Below the pieces are notes generated by a model. The model was not told the DNA's origin. It ran no database searches and worked only from the letters and a program-made list of their open reading frames with translations. A program made the position numbers and the translations under genes. Shown in pieces: positions 1 to 7,337 of a stretch of DNA of 36,783 nt (position 1 is the stretch's first letter; each line of letters begins with the position of its first letter). This DNA comes from Rhodospirillales bacterium (lineage in GTDB: Bacteria > Vulcanimicrobiota > Vulcanimicrobiia > Vulcanimicrobiales > Vulcanimicrobiaceae): NCBI GenBank assembly GCA_903970385.1, contig CAJCIN010000051.1, positions 1-36,783 of the forward strand, given 5' to 3'.

Positions 1-508
1 TGGCGATCGCGAGTTCTTGCGCGCGCCGCAAGCCGACGAGGCGCGGCAGCAGCCACGTCGATCCGCCGTCGGGCGAGAGCCCGATCGCGGAGTACGCGAG
101 CGTGAAGTGCGCGGAGCGCTTCGCGATCACGATGTCGCCGAGCGCCGCGAGGCTCAGGCCCGCACCCGCCGCCGGCCCGTTGATCGCGGTGACGAACGGT
201 TTCGGCATGCGCGCGAGATGCGCCATCGCGACGTGCAGGTACGCGGTCAATTCTTTGAGCAGCGCACCTTCGTGTTCGCCCGCGGCCGCGAACGTGCCGA
301 TGTCGCCGCCGGCGCAGAAGAGTTTGCCCGTCCCGGTGAGCACGACGCAGCGTACCGTTTCGTCTTCGTCACACGCGATCGCGGCGTACATGAGGGCGCG
401 TGCGAGTTCGACGTCGAGCGCGTTGCCTTGCGCCGGGCGATCGAGCGCGAGCCGGACGACGCCGCCCTCTTGCGATATCGCGAGCGTGTCGCTCGTCGAC
501 TCAATCAT
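1..508 (-). CDS. Enoyl-CoA hydratase/isomerase family protein (3' part cut by window edge)
   Basis: Crotonase-fold enzyme, expected to hydrate or isomerise enoyl-CoA thioesters in fatty-acid or aromatic acid degradation in the cytoplasm. Reading from the ATG at 508, about 169 residues are present and the C-terminus lies beyond position 1. Family hallmarks are visible: an N-terminal LALDRP..GNAL stretch near residue 21-33, the oxyanion-hole segment FCAGGDI near residue 65, and INGPAAGAGLSLA near residue 108-120, followed by LSPDGGSTWLLPRLVG. The usual first catalytic glutamate of hydratases (in the G-x-x-E context) is not obvious, because the segment after GAGLSLA reads ALGDIVIA; many isomerase or ring-cleavage members look like this. 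It is divergent from an acyl-CoA synthetase gene 105 nt away, so both probably serve the same acyl-CoA pathway. The exact reaction cannot be told. Confidence 0.9.
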   Translation of the reverse strand, partial: MIESTSDTLAISQEGGVVRLALDRPAQGNALDVELARALMYAAIACDEDETVRCVVLTGTGKLFCAGGDIGTFAAAGEHEGALLKELTAYLHVAMAHLARMPKPFVTAINGPAAGAGLSLAALGDIVIAKRSAHFTLAYSAIGLSPDGGSTWLLPRLVGLRRAQELAIA

Positions 509-613
509 GCCGGTGAACGTATAGGTGCAAAACCCATCGACCTTTCGCGTGTGAGGTGGCGAATCGGCTTACGTTCGCGGGAAGCTTCACCTGCTCGCAG
601 AGAACGAACGCGC

Positions 614-2167
614 ATGACCGCGACGTTCAAGCATCCCGCCTCGCACGCGCTCACGCAACCGGACAAGATCGCCTATCGCATGGCGGATACGGGCGAGCAG
701 ATCACGTACGCGGAGTTGAACGCCGCGTCGAATCGCTGCGCGCAGTATCTTCGTGCGAACGGCGTCCGCGCGGGCGATCACGTCGCGATTCTCATCGAGA
801 ACTCGCTCGAGTTTTTCATCGTCTGCTGGGCCGCGCAGCGCAGCGGCGTGTACTACACGACGATCAGCACGCACCTCAAGGCGGACGAGATCGGCTACAT
901 CGTGCACGATTGCGGCGCGAAGATGCTCTTCGTTTCGGCGTCGCTCGTCCCGATGCTCGCGGAGACCGCGGGTGTGGGCGATACGCTGCACACGGTCGTG
1001 ACGGGTTCTCGCGTCGCGGGGTTTCCGTTCCTCGACGACGTGCTCGCGCAGCAACCCGCGACGCCGATCGAGGACGAATCGGTCGGACTCGACATGCTCT
1101 ATTCTTCCGGCACGACCGGTCGACCGAAGGGCGTCAAGACCGAACGCAAGGGCGACCCGCTCGGGACGATCATCCCGATCATGGCGGTGCTCGGCGAGCG
1201 GATGTGCGGCATCGACGCCGACACCGTCTACCTCTCGCCGACGCCGCTGTATCACGCGGCGCCGCTGCGGCTCGCGATGCTCTGCGGCAGCGTCGGCGCG
1301 ACCACGATCGTCATGCGCAAGTTCGATGCCGAGTCGTTCCTGCGGCTCGTGCAAGAACACCGCGTCACGCGCTCGCAGGTCGTCCCGACGATGTTCGTCC
1401 GCATGCTCAAACTGCCGCCGGACGTGCGCGCGCGCTACGACACGTCGACGCTGCGGACGGTCGTTCACGCGGCGGCACCGTGTCCGCAAGACGTGAAGTC
1501 GGCGATGATCGAGTGGTGGGGACCGATCCTCGTCGAGTACTACGCGGGTACCGAGGGCAACGGCGTGACGATCATCGACTCGAACGACTGGCTCGCGCAT
1601 CGCGGGAGCGTCGGGCGTTCGCTGCTCGGGTCGATCAAGATCCTCGGCGAGGATCGCGAAGCCGAGCCGCTCGCCCCGGGTCGCGTCGGCGACGTCTTCT
1701 TCGCGGACGGCCCCACGTTCGCGTATCTCAATTCGCCGGAGAAGACGGCGTCGGCGCACAACGGCAGCGGCTGGTCCACCCTCGGCGACGTCGGTTATCT
1801 CGACGACGACGGCTATCTGTATCTCACGGATCGCAAGTCGTACATGATCATCTCGGGCGGCGTCAACATCTACCCGCAGGAAACGGAAGACGTTCTGCTC
1901 GGCCATCCGGCCGTGTTCGATGCCGCCGTCTTCGGCGTGCCGAACGAGGAGATGGGCGAAGAGGTGAAAGCGGTCGTGCAGCTCGCGCCGGGCAACGTCG
2001 CGAGCGACGAACTCGCGGCGGAGTTGATCGCGTACTGCAAGAGTCGCATCTCATCCATCAAATGTCCCAAAACCCTCGACTTCGTGACAGATATGCCGCG
2101 AACCGCGACGGGGAAGCTCGTCAAACGCACGCTGCGCGACCGGTACTGGGCGACGCCGGCGTCATGA
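614..2167 (+). CDS. AMP-dependent acyl-CoA synthetase/ligase (FadD-like)
   Basis: ANL-superfamily adenylating enzyme of 517 residues that should activate a carboxylic acid to acyl-AMP and then acyl-CoA. The start is the ATG at 614, because homology begins at the TFKHPASHAL..PDKIAYR segment; the open frame continues upstream without family similarity. The P-loop YSSGTTGRPKG is at residues 163-173. The hinge/A8 region (LGDVGYLDDDGYLYLTDRKS, then SGGVNIYP) lies near residues 392-420. The catalytic lysine is in PRTATGKLVKR, about residue 500. Length and motif spacing are normal for fatty-acid or aryl-CoA ligases. The divergent enoyl-CoA hydratase supports a beta-oxidation-type role. Substrate chain length cannot be read from the sequence. 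Confidence 0.93.
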   Translation: MTATFKHPASHALTQPDKIAYRMADTGEQITYAELNAASNRCAQYLRANGVRAGDHVAILIENSLEFFIVCWAAQRSGVYYTTISTHLKADEIGYIVHDCGAKMLFVSASLVPMLAETAGVGDTLHTVVTGSRVAGFPFLDDVLAQQPATPIEDESVGLDMLYSSGTTGRPKGVKTERKGDPLGTIIPIMAVLGERMCGIDADTVYLSPTPLYHAAPLRLAMLCGSVGATTIVMRKFDAESFLRLVQEHRVTRSQVVPTMFVRMLKLPPDVRARYDTSTLRTVVHAAAPCPQDVKSAMIEWWGPILVEYYAGTEGNGVTIIDSNDWLAHRGSVGRSLLGSIKILGEDREAEPLAPGRVGDVFFADGPTFAYLNSPEKTASAHNGSGWSTLGDVGYLDDDGYLYLTDRKSYMIISGGVNIYPQETEDVLLGHPAVFDAAVFGVPNEEMGEEVKAVVQLAPGNVASDELAAELIAYCKSRISSIKCPKTLDFVTDMPRTATGKLVKRTLRDRYWATPAS

Positions 2168-2199
2168 CGTAACGAACGGCGGAGGGAAAGCTTCGTCGC

Positions 2200-2217
2200 G
2201 CTGCGATAGAGCGCAGC
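2200..2217 (+). promoter_or_regulatory. Hairpin directly abutting the PNGase start codon
   Basis: A perfect 6-bp stem (GCTGCG/CGCAGC, loop ATAGAG) ends exactly one base before the ATG at 2218. If transcribed it would sit where the ribosome binds. The nearest purine-rich SD-like stretch (GGAGGGAAAG, 2181-2190) is about 28 nt upstream of the ATG, too far unless the hairpin folds and brings it closer. A functional role is inference. Confidence 0.35.
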
Positions 2218-4014
2218 ATGATCATGCGTCGCTTCGTCGCGTCGGCTCTCGCCGCCGCGTTTTCGTTCGTACCGTTCCTTCCGTTCGCCGCGCAGGCCGC
2301 GCACACGCGACTGCCACACGATCTCACGCGCAGAGCGACGCATGCGTCCGCGCGTGCCGCTCGGCCGGCGGACGCGTCACGTAAGGACGTCGGTTCGCAG
2401 AACACCGTCACGGCCGACGCGCCCGTTCCGCGTCCCGCCGAAAAGCCGTGCGTCGACACGCTCTTCTCGGGCGCGACGTTCGCACAGTATGCGGGCGTGC
2501 CGTTCGCCTACGCGCCGCCGGCGGGCTGCCCCGGTCCTTATGCGAAGATCGTCTTCAACGGTAATTTCTCCGTGTCGGCAGGCATCCAATTCGACCGGAC
2601 CGCGTCGATCCAACTCGGTAACGTGCCGTTGTTCTTCGGCACGACGGCGGAACCGGATACGACCCTCTCCCCGTCGTGGCACGTCGAGCGCGACGTGACG
2701 GACGATGCCGCGCTCCTCGCGAGCGCGCAGAGCGGCGAAGCCGACATCTTCAACATCGTCGATTCGACGTACACGGGCGTCATCAGCGGCACGGCGTACC
2801 TGCAGTTCTATCCGGCACGCGGCGCTTTCAAGGCGGCCGACACGCCGCAGATCGTGCTGCCGTTTCCCGGCGTCGGAGGCGGTCCGCAACATCTGAACAC
2901 CGGCACGAGCGTGCTCTCCGCGACCTACGCGCTGCCGGCGAACGTCGAGCGCGCCTACTTCGACGTGTACGCGCAGAGTCAGCAAACCGACGAGCAATAC
3001 TTCCTCTGCGCGCCGAACGACGTCGCGGCCGAATTCTTCACGTGCGGCAACACGGCGTTCCGCGAGACGGAGGTCAGCATCGACGGACGGCCCGCCGGCG
3101 CCGCGCCGATCTACCCGTGGATCTACACGGGCGGTCTCGATCCGTATCTATGGTCGCCGATTCCCGGCGTGCAGACGCTCGAATTCAAACCGTACCGCGT
3201 CGACCTGACGCCGTTCGCGGCGATCCTCTCGAACGGGAAGCCGCATACGATCTCGCTCTCGGTCGACAACGCGGACAACTACTTCCAGGCGATCGCAACG
3301 CTGTTCGCGTTCCGCGATCCCGGCAAGTCGCACGTCACCGGCGCGTTGACCGCCGATACGCTCGTCCCGGCGCCCGCGCCGTACGAGAGCGAGCAGTTGA
3401 CGGGTGCGCCGCCGTCGGTCGACGGCGAGATCGTCGTGACGAACGAGCGCCGCTACGAGATCGACGGGTACGTCAACACGTCGCACGGCCCAGTGGCGAC
3501 GGCGATCACGGGCAAACTCGATTTCGGAAACGGGCAGTTCTACTCGAACGAGTCGGCGTTGACCGGCAAGACGGTCGTCTATCAGATCACGTCGGCGAAC
3601 ACGACGACCGTCACGCAGGGCGCGCACAGTCTCGACATCAGCAACCATTCCGTCTCGTTTCCGATAACGGTGTCGCTCTCGCTCGTCCTCGACTCGACGG
3701 GCACCGGCACGCAGGTCGCGTCGATCGATCAGCACTTCATCGAGCAGACCGGGGAGGCCGGCCCGAACGGCGTTTTCGTGAGCTACGAATCGAACGAGGT
3801 CGCGCCGACCGACACGCTCGACATCCTCGACGACGCGTACATCACGGGGAACGCGAATCAGTCGAGCTCGCAGACGTTCGACGCGTACACGTCGACGGGA
3901 GAATGCTACGCGCAGACGATTCGCGCGGCGAACAACCTCCTCACGTCCGTCAAGAACGGTTCGTGCGATCGCGCGGCCATCGCGCGAGCGCTACGGCCGG
4001 TCATGGCGCGATAG
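2218..4014 (+). CDS. Secreted peptide:N-glycosidase, PNGase A family
   Basis: Likely peptide-N4-(N-acetyl-beta-glucosaminyl)asparagine amidase of the plant/fungal PNGase A family, which cleaves intact N-glycans from glycopeptides. The protein has 598 residues. Residues 1-27 form a Sec signal peptide (basic MIMRR, hydrophobic core, AQA cleavage motif), so it is exported. A low-complexity linker runs to about residue 78. Two family blocks follow: the N-terminal beta-sandwich with NGNFSVSAGIQFDR, WHVERDVTDDAALL and STYTGVISGTAYLQFYP, then the block FRETEVSIDG, YPWIYTGGLDPYLWSPI and YRVDLTPFAAIL. The second block closely follows the conserved pattern of almond PNGase A. Acid-active bacterial members (PNGase H+ from Dyella and Terriglobus) are known. 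The ATG at 2224 is an alternative start. Its 3' end overlaps the convergent oxyR by 14 nt. Recognition is by motif pattern; glycan specificity is unknown. Confidence 0.8.
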   Translation: MIMRRFVASALAAAFSFVPFLPFAAQAAHTRLPHDLTRRATHASARAARPADASRKDVGSQNTVTADAPVPRPAEKPCVDTLFSGATFAQYAGVPFAYAPPAGCPGPYAKIVFNGNFSVSAGIQFDRTASIQLGNVPLFFGTTAEPDTTLSPSWHVERDVTDDAALLASAQSGEADIFNIVDSTYTGVISGTAYLQFYPARGAFKAADTPQIVLPFPGVGGGPQHLNTGTSVLSATYALPANVERAYFDVYAQSQQTDEQYFLCAPNDVAAEFFTCGNTAFRETEVSIDGRPAGAAPIYPWIYTGGLDPYLWSPIPGVQTLEFKPYRVDLTPFAAILSNGKPHTISLSVDNADNYFQAIATLFAFRDPGKSHVTGALTADTLVPAPAPYESEQLTGAPPSVDGEIVVTNERRYEIDGYVNTSHGPVATAITGKLDFGNGQFYSNESALTGKTVVYQITSANTTTVTQGAHSLDISNHSVSFPITVSLSLVLDSTGTGTQVASIDQHFIEQTGEAGPNGVFVSYESNEVAPTDTLDILDDAYITGNANQSSSQTFDAYTSTGECYAQTIRAANNLLTSVKNGSCDRAAIARALRPVMAR

Positions 4015-4933
4015 GCAGCACGCCTTCGGGCAACGCTTCGCGAAGATAGGCGGCGACCGCACGCAAATCGTCCGTGCGCGTCTCCGTCGATCGCCACACG
4101 ATGCCGATGCGGCGCCCGGCGTCGCGATCGGCGATGTCGCGGAAACGGATGAGGCCGCGCATGTCCGCGCTCTCGCTCGTGGCCATGAGCGGCAAGACCG
4201 AATAGCCTTCGCCTGCGGCAATCATGTGGCGCAGCATCTCCATGCTGCTCGCGAAACGCGTGTGCGGATCCAGGCGCCGCACGTTGCACAGTTCGATCGC
4301 CTGATCGCGCATGCAGTGTCCCTCTTCCATCAGGAGCAGGCGGCCCCGCGGCAGATCGCGCAAGCGCACCGCGGCTTGCGCGGCGAGCGGATCGTCGACG
4401 GGACACGCGAGCCGGAACGGCTCGAAGAAGAGCGGCTCCACGGTCAGCCCGTCGGCGACGACCGGGAGCGCGAGCAGTGCGGCATCGAGCTCGCCCGCGC
4501 GCAGCGACGCGAGCAATTCGTCCGTTTTCGCTTCCCGCAGCCGGAGGACGAGATGCGGAAAGCGCGCACGGCCGCCGTGTAGCAGCGATGGAAGATAGTA
4601 CGGTCCGAGCGTCGCGATGACGCCGAGGCGCAGGTCGCCCGTCAGCGGCTCGGCGCTCCGCCGCGCGTCGTCGACGAGGCGGCGCGCCTCGTTCAACAGC
4701 GCCTCGGCGCGAGCGAGCAACGCGACCCCGCGGGCGGTCGGATCGACGCGCCGTTTCGTGCGCTCGAACAGCGCGATGCCGAGCACGCCTTCGAGCTTTC
4801 GGACCTGCTCGCTCAGCGCGGCTTGGCTGACCCCGCAGCGCTCGGCAGCGCGGCCGAAATGGCGCTCCTTGCCGACGGCGACGGCGTACTCGAGATCGCG
4901 GAGCGAGAGTCCGTACAGTTTACCGGTGGTCAT
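4001..4933 (-). CDS. oxyR: LysR-type peroxide sensor OxyR
   Basis: LysR-type transcription factor of 310 residues. Residues 7-66 form the winged helix-turn-helix (YAVAVGKERHFGRAAERC, then GVSQAALSEQVRKLE). The effector domain carries the OxyR redox pair in EEGHCMRDQAIELC, Cys207 and Cys216, with the same nine-residue separation as E. coli Cys199/Cys208. Those two cysteines form the disulfide switch sensing H2O2, so this is a genuine OxyR-type sensor rather than a generic LysR protein. The start ATG at 4933 places the HTH at the expected distance. It is divergent from a PLP enzyme gene. As with most LysR genes, autoregulation from the shared 204 nt gap is plausible but I found only a weak OxyR-like half-site there. 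No catalase or peroxiredoxin gene is adjacent. Confidence 0.93.
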   Translation of the reverse strand: MTTGKLYGLSLRDLEYAVAVGKERHFGRAAERCGVSQAALSEQVRKLEGVLGIALFERTKRRVDPTARGVALLARAEALLNEARRLVDDARRSAEPLTGDLRLGVIATLGPYYLPSLLHGGRARFPHLVLRLREAKTDELLASLRAGELDAALLALPVVADGLTVEPLFFEPFRLACPVDDPLAAQAAVRLRDLPRGRLLLMEEGHCMRDQAIELCNVRRLDPHTRFASSMEMLRHMIAAGEGYSVLPLMATSESADMRGLIRFRDIADRDAGRRIGIVWRSTETRTDDLRAVAAYLREALPEGVLPIAP

Positions 4934-5137
4934 CGTTGATAGGCGTTGCCTTAGGAGAGAGCCGGATAAATCGACAGAGGCTCTCCTGCAAACTGCGACG
5001 GCGGCGCCGGCGATCCTTGCCCGGAAGCCGGCGCGAGGCCCGAGGGGGAGCCCGGTTCCGGGCGGGATAACGGCCGGAGTCTGTCCACACGTTGCACAGG
5101 CCTGCGGAACGGAATGTGCATAAGCGAAGGAGGCGCC
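4934..5137 (+). promoter_or_regulatory. Structured leader/divergent control region upstream of the PLP enzyme
   Basis: A 204 nt gap with unusually ordered secondary structure on the plus strand. Stem A pairs 4953-4963 with 4979-4987 (9 bp with a 2 nt bulge, 15 nt loop). Stem B is a perfect 8 bp helix, 5004-5011 with 5027-5034, also with a 15 nt loop. Stem C pairs 5050-5054 with 5059-5063. The loop of stem A contains GACAGA (4973-4978), which can pair with TCTGTC (5080-5085) and would make a pseudoknot or long-range closing helix. An SD (AAGGAGG, 5127-5133) precedes the GTG at 5138. I could not match it to SAM-I, SAM-II, SAM-IV, SAH, cobalamin or glycine consensus cores. It also holds the oxyR promoter on the other strand. 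Confidence 0.45.
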
Positions 5138-6337
5138 GTGCCCGAACGCCATCGCGACACGGCCGGCGTGCACGCCGGTAAGCTCGTCGTACCGCTCAAT
5201 GCCGCGTCGAGCCCGCCGCTCTATCAGGCGTCCTCGTACGAATTCGAGGACCTCGCGGACGTCGAGCAGATCTACGGCGGCCGGAAGGCCGGAGCCGTCT
5301 ACGGCCGCTTCGGCGGCCCGAACGCGCGTCATTTCGAGTCGGCGATCGCCGAGCTCGAGGGTGCCGAGGCTGCCGTCGGAGCGGCGTCGGGCATGGCGGC
5401 GATCGACGCCGCGCTGAGCCGTCTCGCGCGGCCCGGCGATGCGATCGTCGCCACGCGCGAGATCTACGGCGGATCGTACGTGCTACTTGAGAAGGATTAC
5501 CGGGAAGCGGGCATTCGCATCGTGTACGTCGACCAACAGGACCTCGCGGCGGTCCGCGACGCGCTCGCACGCGAGCGGCCGAAGGTGCTGTACGTCGAGG
5601 CACTGACGAACCCGCTCGTCCACGTCGCCGATCTGCGCGCGCTCGCGGATGCGGCTCACGATGCGGGCGCGTCGCTCGTCGTCGATGCGACGTTCGCCAC
5701 GCCGATGCTCGTCCGTCCACTCGCACTCGGCGCCGATCTCGTCGTACACAGCGTCGGCAAATACATCGGCGGCCACGGCGACGTCGGCGCCGGCGTGCTC
5801 GCCGGACGCGCCGAACTGGTGGAGCCGGCACGCGCGTACCTCGTCCGCAAGGGCGCGACGCTGCCGCATTTCGAGGCGTGGCTCGCCCTCCGCGGCGTCC
5901 GGACCCTCGCGCTCCGGATGGCGCGCCATTCCGCGAACGCCGCGCACGTTGCCGCGGCGCTCGCGCGCGAACCGGCGGTCGCCGTCGTCCATCATCCGTC
6001 GCTTCCCGCGCATCCGCAACACGCGCTCGCGGCGGCGTCGTATCCCGACGGCACGGGCGGCATCGTCTCGTTCGACCTGCGGGGCGGGCGCGACGCGGTC
6101 GAACGATTCTTGCCCGCGCTCGAGTCGATCGCGATCGTTCACAGCCTCGGCGAGGTCGCGACGACGATCGCGTATCCCGCCGTCAGTTCGCATCGTCCGC
6201 TACCCGCGGAGGAACGCCGTGCGCTCGGCGTCGGCGACGGTACCCTGCGCCTCTCCGTCGGCATCGAGCGAGCGGAGGACATCGTCGCCGACCTCACGCG
6301 CGCGCTCGCAGGGCTCGGCGAACGCGTCGAAGCATGA
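5138..6337 (+). CDS. Cys/Met-metabolism PLP-dependent enzyme (cystathionine gamma-synthase/lyase or Met gamma-lyase type)
   Basis: Fold-type I PLP enzyme of 399 residues from the transsulfuration family, acting on homoserine esters, cystathionine, methionine or homocysteine. Visible motifs: YGRFGGPNARHFE near residue 49-61, the phosphate-binding SGMAAIDAAL near residue 87, YVEALTNPL near residue 152, and the Schiff-base lysine K208 in HSVGKYIGGHGDVGAG. The C-terminal SLGEVATTIAYPA..SH segment is typical. I chose the GTG at 5138, which has an AAGGAGG just upstream and yields MPERHRDTAGVHAG; the in-frame ATG at 5114 lacks an SD. Its stop overlaps the ATG of the following lipoprotein gene (ATGA), so the two are translationally coupled. 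Motifs do not decide among synthase, beta-lyase and gamma-lyase activities. Confidence 0.88.
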   Translation: MPERHRDTAGVHAGKLVVPLNAASSPPLYQASSYEFEDLADVEQIYGGRKAGAVYGRFGGPNARHFESAIAELEGAEAAVGAASGMAAIDAALSRLARPGDAIVATREIYGGSYVLLEKDYREAGIRIVYVDQQDLAAVRDALARERPKVLYVEALTNPLVHVADLRALADAAHDAGASLVVDATFATPMLVRPLALGADLVVHSVGKYIGGHGDVGAGVLAGRAELVEPARAYLVRKGATLPHFEAWLALRGVRTLALRMARHSANAAHVAAALAREPAVAVVHHPSLPAHPQHALAAASYPDGTGGIVSFDLRGGRDAVERFLPALESIAIVHSLGEVATTIAYPAVSSHRPLPAEERRALGVGDGTLRLSVGIERAEDIVADLTRALAGLGERVEA

Positions 6338-7305
6338 AGCGCGGCGGAGGTAAGCCGTTGTTCGTTTCCGCACGCTCCTTGACCGTGGTCGCATTGCCGT
6401 TCGCGCTCGCCGCATGCGGCGGTTCGTCGAACACGTCGTCGACGTCGACGTCCTCCGCGACCGGTGCGAAAACGATCGGCGTCTCGATTCAGAATCGCGA
6501 AGCGCAATTCTATCAGGACATGGAAGCCGGCATGAAATCCGAAGCGGCGAAGTACGGCTACACCGTGACGGTCGTCGATGCGAGCCGCGACAACTCGAAG
6601 CAGCAGAGTCAGGTCGAAGATTTCATCTCGCAGAAAGTCTCGGCGATCGTGCTGACGCCGTACGATTCCGTGGCGATCGGCAGTGCGATCGCCGAAGCGA
6701 ACGATGCGAACGTTCCCGTCTTCACGGCGGACATCGCGAACGGCTCGAAACAGGGCAAGGTCGTCGCCCACGTCGCGAGCGACAACGTCCAGGGCGGCGC
6801 GCAGGCCGCGAAGCTCGTGTGTGTGGCGCTCGGCAAGGCCGGCGGCAGCGTCGCGATCATCGACGAGCCCGAGGTCTCGAGCGTGCAAGATCGCGTCAAG
6901 GGCTTCAAGTCCGGCCTCGCGTCGGGCTGCCCGAACGTGAAGATCGTCGCGGACATCGACGGCGGCGGCGAACGCGCGAAAGCGAATTCGTCGATGGAAG
7001 ACATCTTGCAGTCGCACAAAGATCTGCGCGCCGTGTTCGGCATCAACGACGATAGCGCGCTCGGTGCCGCTCGCGCGGTCGACGCCGCCGGCTTGAAGGG
7101 GAAGGTCGCGGTCGTCGGCTACGACGCGACGCCGGAAGCGCGCACGGCAATCAAAGCGGGCTCGATGTACGGCGACGCGATCCAGCATCCGGATGCGATC
7201 GGTGCGAAGACGATCGACGCGATCCACGCGTACTTCGCGGGCTCCGCGCCCGCAGCGAAGATCGCCGTGCCGGTCGGAACGTTCACGAAAGCGGACGCGA
7301 AGTAA
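6334..7305 (+). CDS. Ribose-type sugar ABC transporter, substrate-binding lipoprotein
   Basis: Periplasmic-binding protein of the RbsB/LsrB class (type I fold), 323 residues. Residues 1-28 are a lipoprotein signal with lipobox LAAC and lipidated Cys28, followed by a Ser/Thr-rich tether. The mature domain begins TIGVSIQNREAQFYQDMEAG, has QVEDFISQKVSAIVLTPYDS near residue 90 and DLRAVFGINDDSALGAARAV, all typical of ribose/galactose/AI-2 binders. The ATG overlaps the stop of the upstream PLP enzyme, an uncommon partner for a sugar importer. The ATPase and permease genes follow in order. The ligand cannot be assigned; pentoses, inositols, AI-2 or thio-sugars are all possible for this class. Confidence 0.9.
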   Translation: MKRGGGKPLFVSARSLTVVALPFALAACGGSSNTSSTSTSSATGAKTIGVSIQNREAQFYQDMEAGMKSEAAKYGYTVTVVDASRDNSKQQSQVEDFISQKVSAIVLTPYDSVAIGSAIAEANDANVPVFTADIANGSKQGKVVAHVASDNVQGGAQAAKLVCVALGKAGGSVAIIDEPEVSSVQDRVKGFKSGLASGCPNVKIVADIDGGGERAKANSSMEDILQSHKDLRAVFGINDDSALGAARAVDAAGLKGKVAVVGYDATPEARTAIKAGSMYGDAIQHPDAIGAKTIDAIHAYFAGSAPAAKIAVPVGTFTKADAK

Positions 7306-7337
7306 CGCAGGCGGAAAGCGCGTCGCCCTTCCTGCGC

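Noticed and set aside
587-1906. Long minus-strand open frame opposite the acyl-CoA synthetase
   Set aside because: Arg/Asp/His-rich shadow frame typical of high-GC genes; the plus-strand frame has complete ANL motifs.
4936-4953. OxyR operator (ATAG-N7-CTAT series)
   Set aside because: ATAG, 7 nt, CTTA is present at 4939-4953 but the second pair of half-sites is absent; too weak to list as a site.
4953-5090. Named riboswitch (SAM-I/IV, SAH, cobalamin, glycine) ahead of the PLP enzyme
   Set aside because: Short similarities such as CTCTCCTGCAAACTG exist, but the conserved cores of none of these classes are complete.
5114-5137. ATG at 5114 as start of the PLP enzyme
   Set aside because: No SD before it, and an AAGGAGG right before the GTG at 5138 fits better; family homology begins after the GTG.
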